NCBI GenBank assembly: GCA_031288455.1
Contig: JAITRI010000065.1
Location: 1 to 6,789 of the forward strand
Direction: 5' to 3'
DNA: 6,789 bases
DNA from: Puniceicoccales bacterium
GTDB taxonomy: Bacteria > Verrucomicrobiota > Verrucomicrobiia > Opitutales > JAIRKQ01
Below the pieces are notes generated by a model. It had not been told where the DNA came from. It ran no database searches and worked only from the letters and a program-made list of their open reading frames with translations. Positions 1 to 5,786 of this stretch are shown here, in pieces (positions within the stretch are counted from its first letter, which is position 1; every line of letters starts with the position of its first letter). The position numbers were made by a program, and so were the translations under genes.

Positions 1-31
1 TTTTTCGTTTTCGCCGGCTGCGGTCCCCAAC

Positions 32-74
32 CACCCCACCCCCTCCTCGCCGGAGGCGAGGAGGGGGTGGGGTG
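32..74. repeat. Perfect 20-bp GC-rich inverted repeat (hairpin)
   Basis: Arm 32-51 is the exact reverse complement of arm 55-74, with only the three bases GGA (52-54) between them. The arms are C-rich and G-rich runs, so a transcript from either strand would form a very stable stem. The plus strand continues with AAAGATCG and the minus strand with TTGGGGACC, so neither side has the T-run of a typical intrinsic terminator. It may be a transcription-end or mRNA-protecting structure, or a member of a dispersed palindrome family. The central CGCCGGAGGCG resembles the CCGGAGGC end of the repeat at 152-229. Confidence 0.8.
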
Positions 75-151
75 AAAGATCGTGGGCCGTGGTGGAGGAG
101 ATTGCGAGTGGCGCCGGTCGACTTTTGTGCACGCCGTGGGAAGTCCCAGTT

Positions 152-229
152 CGCGCGTGGACGGTCCGCATCCGCTTTGCGGATGCGGCGGGTGCAGGGG
201 CTTTGCCCCTGCCCACCGGAGGCATAAAC
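152..229 (+). repeat. Dispersed double-hairpin repeat, copy 1
   Basis: This copy contains two consecutive hairpins: CCGCATCCGC (166-175) with GCGGATGCGG (179-188) around a TTT loop, and GCAGGGGC (194-201) with GCCCCTGC (205-212) around another TTT loop. It ends CCGGAGGCATAAAC. A second copy lies at 5581-5659 in the opposite orientation, and the two share the CGCGCGTG border, both hairpins and the CCGGAGGCAT border. The structure resembles REP/BIME-type extragenic palindromes. It lies past the 3' end of aspS and so could stabilise or terminate that transcript, which is an inference. Confidence 0.8.
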
Positions 230-271
230 AAACCGGCGCAGCGGAAATTTCTCCAAATTTATTGGTCTTGT

Positions 272-305
272 GCGCAAATCATCGGCGGACGATGCCCATT
301 TGCGC
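272..305 (-). terminator. Stem-loop immediately after the aspS stop
   Basis: On the minus strand a hairpin begins about four bases after the aspS TAG. GCGCAAAT pairs perfectly with ATTTGCGC (outer arms 298-305 and 272-279). After a three-base GGG bulge, CATCG pairs with CGATG (290-294 and 280-284) around a five-base loop. That makes 13 base pairs in total. The following bases (ACAAGACC...) are not U-rich, so this is not a canonical intrinsic terminator. A transcript-end or RNase-blocking role for aspS is inferred from its position. Confidence 0.45.
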
Positions 306-308
306 CTT

Positions 309-2084
309 CTACTGAGCCAGTTTTATGTGCAATTCCCGCAGCTGCTTTTCGCTTGCCGAACACGGTGACTGCGCCATCATATCTACTCCGCGCTGCGTTT
401 TGGGAAATGCTATGACATCGCGTATGCTCGCCGTGCCGCAGAGCAGCGCCACGAGCCGATCGAGACCGATGGCGATCCCCCCGTGAGGAGGAGCGCCGTA
501 GGAGAACGCCTTCAGCATGTATCCGAATCTGTCGCTGACGACATCGCCGGGAATTTTTAGTATTTCCCTAAACACATATTCCTGCAGCTGCGGACGATGA
601 ATTCTTATGCTGCCACCACCCAGCTCTGTCCCGTTGAGAACGATGTCGTAGTGCTGCCCCCTGACTTTTTCGGGATGTGTCTTCAGCGCCTCCATGTCAC
701 CGTCAACGGGAGCCGTGAACGGGTGGTGCGTCGCGACGAAGTGTCCCTTTTCATCGTCGAATGTCATCAGTGGAAAGTCAACCACCCACAGAAAATTGAA
801 CATGTCACTGGGAATATTGATTTTCCCCTTCGCCAGGGCAATGTCGCGGCATTCCGTGCGTATTCTTCCGAGAATTTTGCATGACTGTTCCCACTGTCCC
901 GCGGCGAAGAAAATGAGGTCTCCCTCTTCCACGTTTAATTTTTCCGCCAGTGTATTTTTTTCGGAATCCGACAGAAACTTCAGAATTGGAGACTTCCACT
1001 GCCCTCTCTCGGCCTTAATGTACGCCAGTCCCTTCGCCCCGAGCGTCCTTGCGACGTCCTCCAATGCTTTCATTTCTCCCTGTGAAATGTCCGCCAGCGA
1101 CTTCCCATTGAAGGCCTTGACGCACCCGCCATCTGCGATGGCGGAGGAGAAAACTTTGAAGTCGGATCCGCTGAACAGATCGGAAAAATCTGTGATTTCC
1201 ATGGCAAACCTCGTGTCCGGCTTGTCCGATCCGAACCTGTCCATAGCCGAACGGTATGACAGCCGAGGAAATGGAATTTTTACGTCTATGGCGCGCGCCT
1301 CTTTCCAGATGGTTGCCATCATTCCCTCCACCAGCGAATATATGTCCTCCCTGTCGACGAATGACATTTCCAGGTCGATCTGCGTGAATTCCGGCTGCCT
1401 ATCGGCGCGCAAATCCTCGTCGCGGAAACATCTCGCCAGCGAATAATATCTCTCGATGCCTGACACCATGAGCATTTGTTTGTACTGCTGCGGAGATTGT
1501 GCCAGTGCGTACATCATGCCGGGATTGAGCCTGCTGGGCACCAAGAATTCCCGTGCGCCCTCTGGAGTCGTCTTGAACAGATACGGCGTTTCGATTTCCA
1601 AAAATCCATTTTTATCCAGGAAATTTCTCACGGCACAGGTGGCACGGTGGCGGATCCGCAGCCGCTGAAAATTTTTCCTTCTGCGCAGGTCAAGGTAGCG
1701 ATGCGTTAGCCTTATGTCCTCGCTGACGCTTTCCGCCTTAGCGTCCGTCATCGGAAATGGCAACACATCACAGATGTTGTGAATCGTGAAATCGTCGACG
1801 ATGACCTCAACGGCACCGGTTGCTATCCTGTCATTGGCGGTATCGGCAGGCCTCTGCGACACTTTGCCGCGCACCTCGATCACCGATTCATCGCGCAGCG
1901 AATGCACGGTCCGCAGATTTTCACGGCGCGGGTCAAAGACCAGCTGCGTTATTCCCTCCCTGTCGCGCAGGTCGATGAAAAACAGACCGCCGTGGTCGCG
2001 GATGGAATGTACCCAGCCGATTAATCTGACATTTTCGCCGATGTTTTCGATGGAAAGTTCGCTGCAGTGATGAGTTCTTTTCAT
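309..2084 (-). CDS. aspS: Aspartyl-tRNA synthetase (class II, bacterial type)
   Basis: The enzyme charges tRNA-Asp with aspartate using ATP in the cytoplasm. The 591-residue product matches the usual bacterial length. An N-terminal OB-fold anticodon-binding domain occupies about residues 1-105 (GWVHSIRDHGG, FIDLRDREG). The class II core follows: motif 1 region near 160-169 (GFLEIETPYL), QSPQQYKQ at 196-203, motif 2 at about 220-242 (FRDEDLRADRQPEF), and motif 3 at 536-548 (GIAIGLDRLVALL). The bacterial GAD insertion lies between, at about 285-420. I chose the ATG at 2084 because MKRTHHCSEL aligns with family N-termini; a TTG 57 bases further upstream would add an atypical extension. AAAGG lies about 10 bases before this ATG. 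Position 31 is His (RDHGG), the residue seen in non-discriminating AspRS that also charges tRNA-Asn; E. coli-like discriminating enzymes have Leu there. It is divergent from the permease gene and stands alone on its strand. Confidence 0.97.
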   Translation of the reverse strand: MKRTHHCSELSIENIGENVRLIGWVHSIRDHGGLFFIDLRDREGITQLVFDPRRENLRTVHSLRDESVIEVRGKVSQRPADTANDRIATGAVEVIVDDFTIHNICDVLPFPMTDAKAESVSEDIRLTHRYLDLRRRKNFQRLRIRHRATCAVRNFLDKNGFLEIETPYLFKTTPEGAREFLVPSRLNPGMMYALAQSPQQYKQMLMVSGIERYYSLARCFRDEDLRADRQPEFTQIDLEMSFVDREDIYSLVEGMMATIWKEARAIDVKIPFPRLSYRSAMDRFGSDKPDTRFAMEITDFSDLFSGSDFKVFSSAIADGGCVKAFNGKSLADISQGEMKALEDVARTLGAKGLAYIKAERGQWKSPILKFLSDSEKNTLAEKLNVEEGDLIFFAAGQWEQSCKILGRIRTECRDIALAKGKINIPSDMFNFLWVVDFPLMTFDDEKGHFVATHHPFTAPVDGDMEALKTHPEKVRGQHYDIVLNGTELGGGSIRIHRPQLQEYVFREILKIPGDVVSDRFGYMLKAFSYGAPPHGGIAIGLDRLVALLCGTASIRDVIAFPKTQRGVDMMAQSPCSASEKQLRELHIKLAQ

Positions 2085-2150
2085 GTTGTGATGCCTTTGG
2101 CAACAATCACCAGATAGAACGGCGGATGAGTGTTCTTTCAAGCCAATTGT

Positions 2151-2200
2151 TTGCGATTTTTTAAAAATGTGTTGACTAATTGGAAAATTTCACATGGATA
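2151..2200 (+). promoter_or_regulatory. Candidate promoters for the permease leader
   Basis: Two overlapping sigma-70-like arrangements point towards the permease. One is TTGACT (2172-2177), a 17-base spacer, then TGGATA (2195-2200): a good -35 with a poor -10. The other is TTGCGA (2151-2156), an 18-base spacer, then ACTAAT (2175-2180). The first would start transcription near 2207, almost on the leader-peptide ATG at 2208. The second would start near 2187 and leave a short untranslated leader. Neither is a strong match, so the choice between them is open. Confidence 0.35.
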
Positions 2201-2207
2201 GTGAAAT
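2187..2207. promoter_or_regulatory. Inverted repeat ATTTCAC-N7-GTGAAAT, possible operator
   Basis: Perfect 7-bp arms (2187-2193 and 2201-2207) flank a 7-base spacer. The element overlaps the -10 region of one candidate promoter and ends exactly before the ATG of the leader peptide. The size and symmetry suit a dimeric repressor site. As RNA the same arms could instead form a hairpin in front of the leader start. No known operator consensus is recognised; it does not match the E. coli TyrR box (TGTAAA-N6-TTTACA). Confidence 0.4.
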
Positions 2208-2270
2208 ATGCTAGCTATGCGGCAGTTGTATTACGCCTATGGTGCGTCGATCGCGACAGTGGCCGTGTAA
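2208..2270 (+). CDS. Putative tyrosine-rich leader peptide of the permease
   Basis: A 20-codon frame encodes MLAMRQLYYAYGASIATVAV and stops at TAA 2268-2270, 83 bases before the permease ATG. Three of the 20 codons are Tyr (TAT 2229, TAC 2232, TAT 2238), directly upstream of a gene for an aromatic amino acid carrier. Ribosome-mediated attenuation uses such clusters of the regulatory amino acid. The stop codon overlaps segment GCCGTGT (2262-2268), which can pair with 2295-2301. A ribosome finishing the peptide would therefore mask that segment, while one stalled on the Tyr codons would leave it free. No clear Shine-Dalgarno is seen (GGATAGTGAAAT precedes the ATG), and an in-frame ATG at 2217 is an alternative start that keeps all the Tyr codons. 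The peptide probably has no function beyond sensing. Confidence 0.5.
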   Translation: MLAMRQLYYAYGASIATVAV

Positions 2271-2337
2271 TGGTGTAATTATTTTCGCTAACTCACACGG
2301 CAAACGCCGGTGAGTAAATTGTCAGTGTTTGCTGTGT
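2262..2337 (+). promoter_or_regulatory. Leader RNA with mutually exclusive stems (attenuator-like)
   Basis: One central segment, ACACGGCAAAC (2295-2305), has three possible partners. Its first seven bases pair with GCCGTGT (2262-2268). It also sits inside a strong hairpin: ACTCAC (2291-2296) pairs with GTGAGT (2310-2315), and CGGC (2298-2301) with GCCG (2306-2309), around the loop AAAC and with one bulged A. All 11 bases can also pair with GTTTGCTGTGT (2327-2337), with a single G-U wobble. Separately, 2230-2237, inside the Tyr codons, can pair with 2272-2279 with one wobble. No stem is followed by a U-run. The switch may therefore act on translation of the permease (ATG at 2354) or use a non-canonical terminator. 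Confidence 0.5.
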
Positions 2338-2353
2338 AAAACTATGAAAAATC

Positions 2354-3523
2354 ATGGAAACACAGTCTATGGAATGTAAACGTCACAGGGGCGTGCCACT
2401 GAAAAAGTTGCTGACGGTGGTGCTTTTTATCGCCGGGAATGCCATCGGTGCAAGTGTCCTCGGGTTGCCGATTGTCGTGCGCACGGCCGGATTTATTCCC
2501 GGGAGCGTGGCGTGTATTTTAATGTGCATTGTCATGGCCAGCGCTGAATTGCTCATGGCCAGGCTGTTCATTGAATCGCGTGCCGATGATCTGCCGGGCA
2601 TGTTCAGGGAGAAACTCGGGCATCGCACGACCGTTATTTTTAATTTCAGCTACTTCACGCTGTTTTTCTGCCTACTGGTGGCATATTGGTCAGGAACGCG
2701 CAGCATACTGTCGATTTTTTCACCGGGGAATGTGATGTTTTCGCTGTCCGTCGGCGCCGTGCTGTGCTGTTTAATTTTTGGATTTCGCGTCGCCGGGCCA
2801 ATGAATTCGCTGCTGACATTCTGCATGGCCGTGTCGTTCGCGTGCATGTGTGCGAAAACGTTTGCCAGCCGCGGCGTTCCGCTGGCTGAGACGATAAATT
2901 TCAAATCCGCCGCATTCGCACTGCCGATAATTGTTCTCAGCTACTGCTTCCACGGTGCGATCCCACTGATTTGTCGGCAGCTGGAGTACAGCAAAAAAAT
3001 GGTAAAAAATGCCATCATTCTCGGTGCGCTCTTCCCTCTGATTTTCAATGTTAGCATTCTATTCATCGCGTTCAGGGTATTGACACCCCATGATCTGGCG
3101 ATGGGGGAAGCAAACGGATGGCCGGTATTCGTCGCCCTTGCCAATAAATTTTCATCGGGATCATTCGTCTATCTCGGGAATTTATTCTCAATCTTCGCCA
3201 TACTGTCGTCGCTGGTGGGAGTGACGATCACCACGAGTGGTGCCGTGCGCGACGTTTGGCGGGGCGGCGTGAAAATGTCGCGTGCCGCTGAAGTTTTTGT
3301 GCTGCTGCTGCTTCCACTGTCGGTCGCCGTGAGCTGTCCGAAAATATTCATCCGCATACTGGAGTTTTCCGGCGGAATTCTGTCGAATTTCATGGTCGGA
3401 ATTTTGCCCATTGCCGTGCTGATCAGGGAAAAGAAAATGAACTGGAAATACGCCGCACTGCTTGCGGTTTTCCTGTTCATCCTCTGCGTGGAGATTTCGA
3501 AGCTGATTCCTTCCGCCGGATGA
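2354..3523 (+). CDS. tyrP: Aromatic amino acid (probably tyrosine) permease, HAAAP/TyrP family
   Basis: The product is a 389-residue inner-membrane carrier with about 11 hydrophobic segments, the number expected for the HAAAP family (Mtr/TnaB/TyrP); E. coli TyrP has about 403 residues. These carriers import Trp or Tyr by proton symport. The first membrane segment (about 19-42) holds GNAIGASVLGLP followed by TAGF, equivalent to the GTTIGAGMLAMP signature of TyrP. Later segments lie near 46-70, 93-115, 122-147, 150-170, 185-207, 216-241, 263-293, 309-328, 333-358 and 363-385. The start at 2354 is the first ATG after an in-frame TGA at 2345. No good Shine-Dalgarno precedes it, and Met6 is an alternative start. 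The Tyr-rich leader frame upstream favours tyrosine as substrate, an inference from context. The gene is divergent from aspS, and its stop abuts the stop of the next gene on the other strand. Confidence 0.88.
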   Translation: METQSMECKRHRGVPLKKLLTVVLFIAGNAIGASVLGLPIVVRTAGFIPGSVACILMCIVMASAELLMARLFIESRADDLPGMFREKLGHRTTVIFNFSYFTLFFCLLVAYWSGTRSILSIFSPGNVMFSLSVGAVLCCLIFGFRVAGPMNSLLTFCMAVSFACMCAKTFASRGVPLAETINFKSAAFALPIIVLSYCFHGAIPLICRQLEYSKKMVKNAIILGALFPLIFNVSILFIAFRVLTPHDLAMGEANGWPVFVALANKFSSGSFVYLGNLFSIFAILSSLVGVTITTSGAVRDVWRGGVKMSRAAEVFVLLLLPLSVAVSCPKIFIRILEFSGGILSNFMVGILPIAVLIREKKMNWKYAALLAVFLFILCVEISKLIPSAG

Positions 3524-3922
3524 TCAAATTTTCTTGGCACGCTGGGCGCTTGGGAATGCTCCAAGTGGCAAATCATGGGACGATCCATCGTGCACCATTT
3601 TCCCGATGCTAACCAGGCGCGAATCATTGGTCGCGCCTCTAATGTCTCCGATTCCAGGAACTGTGCACTTCAGCGCATTTTGCCAGTTCATCTTTTTCGG
3701 ATCTCGTGAGGATACCACAACGTACCCACGACCTAGTAAAAATGGCTTCGGTTCCGCTATCATCGCCGGGAAGCCGCCGATGTTCATTGCGACTTCGCCG
3801 CGTTCTCCAATTTTCGTAATTTCTATCGGCAATTTTCCGATGTCGATCCCGTTTGTGGTTACTCTTTCCATCCCGGCTATGCTATTTATTTTCAGATTAT
3901 TGCAAGTAAATTCCTGGATCAT
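3524..3922 (-). CDS. Hypothetical protein, 132 aa, downstream of the effector-like gene
   Basis: I do not recognise this protein. It has no signal peptide or membrane segment. It is mildly basic, and the alternation of short hydrophobic stretches with Gly and polar turns (for example IDIGKLPIEITKIGERGEV, GRGYVVVSSRD) suggests a mainly beta fold. The C-terminus is polar and basic (PSAQRAKKI). The ATG at 3922 follows the stop of the upstream 470-codon gene by only 18 bases and has no clear Shine-Dalgarno, so translational coupling within one operon is likely. Met18 (3871) is a possible later start. Its position suggests a partner of the upstream protein, such as an immunity protein or accessory factor. 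The basic character argues against a typical acidic type III chaperone. A comparable frame on the opposite strand (3534-3944) has an unnatural Pro/Ser/Phe-rich composition and is judged a shadow. Confidence 0.7.
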   Translation of the reverse strand: MIQEFTCNNLKINSIAGMERVTTNGIDIGKLPIEITKIGERGEVAMNIGGFPAMIAEPKPFLLGRGYVVVSSRDPKKMNWQNALKCTVPGIGDIRGATNDSRLVSIGKMVHDGSSHDLPLGAFPSAQRAKKI

Positions 3923-3940
3923 TGCCGGAAACTGCGCGCA

Positions 3941-5353
3941 CTAGTTTTTCTGATTGTGCTGCGCTTCAATTTCACTTGCACGCTCAGCAATTTTTAAAAT
4001 TTTTGCGGACGCCATGCCAACATCACACACGAATTCATGCTCATCCGACATTTTTCCATCACTTTTTTCTTCGCTGTTATCTGCGCAAAACTCAGTGTGC
4101 ATAAAATACGCCATGTGCACGTTGGTGTATGGAATTTTGAATCCATGAATATCGTGAATGTTGTCGCTAAACGCTTCGCTTGGAGGCCCGAGAGCCGTCG
4201 AGCACATTATTCCATTTTTTAAATTATTCACCACATCTCCCTGTTTTTTACATGCATAGCCGGGGTATTGTATGCATGTCCTGTGCAACATTCCACGCTG
4301 CAGCGTACATGTTTCATTTTTTTTATCCTTGCCGGGAAAATCTATTTTATTCAGTGCTATTGCCGTATATGCCTTGAGCATGGCAATTGATTTCGCATAT
4401 TTTTCAACATTTCCGCCGCAAACGGTATCGAAACTTTTTTTGAGATCGTCAACGTTTCCTTCGTAAATGTAATAGCGCGTTGCCACGTCTTCGTTCATGT
4501 CCTGTCGCTGCGTCAGCAAATAATACTGCATTGCTTGCGGTTCATTATTGTACTGTGAAAATCTTTGCTCCCGGATGCAGGTTGAAATGATGCCATAGTC
4601 TGCTCCATTGGCCGCCATGGTCTTGGATAATTGCGCTTCGGCAGCCTTCCTCATGGCGACATCTGCTGCGGATGAAACGGTGCCTGAGATATCTATTCGG
4701 TCAGGCAGCAAATCCTCAATGTGGTCCGCATAGAGAATGGACATCGATTTGCAAATTTCTGCGACGAACTCCCTTCCATAGCCATTCGCGATTGCATCTT
4801 TCCCATAGCGGAGAATATAGGACTTTTGCGCAGCGGTGCAGCCGTTCAAATCGCCGGCAATCTCGCTGTGCAGTTCAGCCATCCATTTGCATTTGGCAGC
4901 TGCGTCTTCATCGGATCTTTTTTCCGCCAGCATTTTTTCTCCGCGCTTCAAAATATCGGCTTGATCTGCCTGTGGTAGACTTTGCAGTGATGCGCCAATC
5001 GTATTGGACAGCCGCGAATTATGATTACGCATGGTCTGCTCCTGCGCACTTCCTTCGGCAATTTTTTTTGTTTTTGCCTGAATCTTGTCCGGCTTTTTGT
5101 GTATATTTTTTGCGATTGCCACCGAACTTTTTTCCACAGACGTGGCGCCTATTTTTCCCTGCTTTTGCGTGACGGAGCAATTGGCTTCTCTCCTGTCGGA
5201 TAGTGAAGTGGGCGGAGTATTTTTTTCAATTGGCTTGCTAAATGCAGTTTGTGCGCTGCTTTTTGATGCGCCATTGCGAATGGAACTATTCGCATTTGTT
5301 CCAGAGACTTTTCCGCCGTGAATTTTCGCATTGCCTCTGATTGCGCTGCACAT
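3941..5353 (-). CDS. Candidate secreted ADP-ribosyltransferase-like effector, 470 aa
   Basis: Residues 1-110 are polar, rich in Ser, Asn, Lys and Gln, and probably disordered, as in type III effectors. Residues about 115-335 look helical. The last 120 residues show the ordered signatures of R-S-E ADP-ribosyltransferases. TCTLQRGM holds a candidate catalytic Arg353. GIMCSTALGPPSEAF places an STA (385-387) where the family has STS, followed by the usual Ala-Phe. EHEFVCDVGMASAKILKI holds E438-x-E440, the ExE pair of arginine-specific enzymes, followed by the expected hydrophobic strand. Such enzymes transfer ADP-ribose from NAD to host or rival proteins. The gap of about 53 residues from STA to ExE is longer than usual and contains an acidic insert. 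No Sec signal is seen. The ATG at 5353 has a perfect AGGAGG six bases upstream. The gene appears to head a two-gene operon with the 132-aa gene. The reading frame is certain; the function is inferred from motifs only. Confidence 0.6.
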   Translation of the reverse strand: MCSAIRGNAKIHGGKVSGTNANSSIRNGASKSSAQTAFSKPIEKNTPPTSLSDRREANCSVTQKQGKIGATSVEKSSVAIAKNIHKKPDKIQAKTKKIAEGSAQEQTMRNHNSRLSNTIGASLQSLPQADQADILKRGEKMLAEKRSDEDAAAKCKWMAELHSEIAGDLNGCTAAQKSYILRYGKDAIANGYGREFVAEICKSMSILYADHIEDLLPDRIDISGTVSSAADVAMRKAAEAQLSKTMAANGADYGIISTCIREQRFSQYNNEPQAMQYYLLTQRQDMNEDVATRYYIYEGNVDDLKKSFDTVCGGNVEKYAKSIAMLKAYTAIALNKIDFPGKDKKNETCTLQRGMLHRTCIQYPGYACKKQGDVVNNLKNGIMCSTALGPPSEAFSDNIHDIHGFKIPYTNVHMAYFMHTEFCADNSEEKSDGKMSDEHEFVCDVGMASAKILKIAERASEIEAQHNQKN

Positions 5354-5359
5354 AAATAA

Positions 5360-5365
5360 CCTCCT
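5360..5365 (-). promoter_or_regulatory. Strong ribosome binding site of the 470-aa gene
   Basis: On the minus strand AGGAGG is followed by six bases (TTATTT) and then the ATG at 5353. It is the only perfect Shine-Dalgarno among the genes in this window, and it fixes the start of the effector-like gene. It also shows that this organism uses the standard anti-Shine-Dalgarno, and it suggests high translation of this gene relative to its neighbours. Confidence 0.85.
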
Positions 5366-5580
5366 GCTTAGATGGTATGACTTTTCACGGCCGCTGCAAT
5401 AAAAATTTCAAAGTATCCCACGCGTCCCATCGGTCCCAATAAATTTAGAAAAAAGAGATGGAAGCAAGCGGATTTCTGAAATTTTCCAGAGACGCGCGGC
5501 GGAAGATCGGACTTTCAACTACAGCGCAATGACGACTTCTCACTTGGCTGTTGTGTCTAAATTAAAATTTCCACTGTGCC

Positions 5581-5659
5581 GTTTTAATGCCTCCGGCAGG
5601 CGGGGCGCAGCCCCTGCACCCGCCGCATCCGCTTCGCGGATGCGGACCGCTCACGCGCG
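5581..5659 (-). repeat. Dispersed double-hairpin repeat, copy 2 (inverted)
   Basis: Read on the minus strand, this copy matches 152-229: it starts CGCGCGTG, continues GCGGTCCGCATCCGC and ends CCGGAGGCATTAAAAC. The first hairpin is intact (5623-5632 with 5636-5645, loop TTC where copy 1 has TTT). The second is altered: GGGGC (5602-5606) pairs with GCCCC (5610-5614), but the outer CAG/CTG pairs are separated by extra bases. The intact stem despite loop changes suggests that structure, not sequence alone, is kept. A further TGGGAAGT lies outside the core on the same side in both copies (137-144; 5675-5682 on the minus strand), so the full unit may be longer. Confidence 0.8.
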
Positions 5660-5753
5660 TGGAATCCTGTGCCACTTCCCATTCCTGCGCGCATGAGTTC
5701 CCCACGGTGCCGCTTTGTTAAACGCGCGCGAGGACGAAAATCATCGGAACCCC

Positions 5754-5786
5754 AAAAAACACGGGCACCGCGAGCTGCGGCTTCCC
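5754..5786 (-). terminator. Possible intrinsic terminator of the right-end gene
   Basis: On the minus strand, about 110 bases past the stop at 5894, GGG (5784-5786) pairs with CCC (5763-5765). After small internal loops, CCGC (5777-5780) pairs with GCGG (5768-5771) around a five-base loop. GTG then precedes six T residues (5759-5754). The stem is interrupted and the T-run is three bases off, so this is a moderate candidate only. Confidence 0.35.

Larger units (their letters stand above)
1..308. other. Hairpin-rich non-coding region downstream of aspS
   Basis: No convincing coding region is seen. Open frames here run through palindromes and into aspS antisense, so they are treated as chance. 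The stretch holds three separate inverted-repeat structures, listed on their own: 32-74, 152-229 and 272-305. Positions 75-151 are GC-rich and positions 230-271 are AT-rich, with nothing recognisable in either. The first 31 bases may belong to a neighbouring gene or spacer outside the window; this cannot be decided from what is visible. Confidence 0.6.

Noticed and set aside
82..415. Two overlapping open frames on the plus strand (82-315 and 89-415)
   Set aside because: They run through the palindromic repeat and into the antisense of aspS, with no ribosome binding site and Gly/Cys/Ala/Pro-rich unnatural composition.
694..1446. 250-codon plus-strand open frame inside aspS
   Set aside because: It lies wholly antisense to a clear aspartyl-tRNA synthetase, and its Ser-rich composition is typical of a shadow frame.
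2085..2141. TTG start that would lengthen aspS by 19 residues
   Set aside because: The extra residues do not look like an AspRS N-terminus, and the ATG at 2084 gives the expected family start.
2187..2353. T-box or TyrR-type control of the permease
   Set aside because: I see no T-box stem I or antiterminator signature, and no TGTAAA-N6-TTTACA box. The Tyr-rich leader frame explains the region better.
2344..2379. Short frame starting at the ATG just before the permease start
   Set aside because: It is only 11 codons, lies in another frame overlapping the permease start, and has no supporting signal.
3534..3944. 136-codon plus-strand frame opposite the 132-aa gene
   Set aside because: The minus-strand frame has operon-like spacing and natural composition; this one is Pro/Ser/Phe-rich and has no ribosome binding site.
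152..5659. Composite transposon bounded by the two inverted repeats
   Set aside because: No transposase lies between them and aspS is an essential housekeeping gene. Independent insertion of small palindromic elements is more likely.
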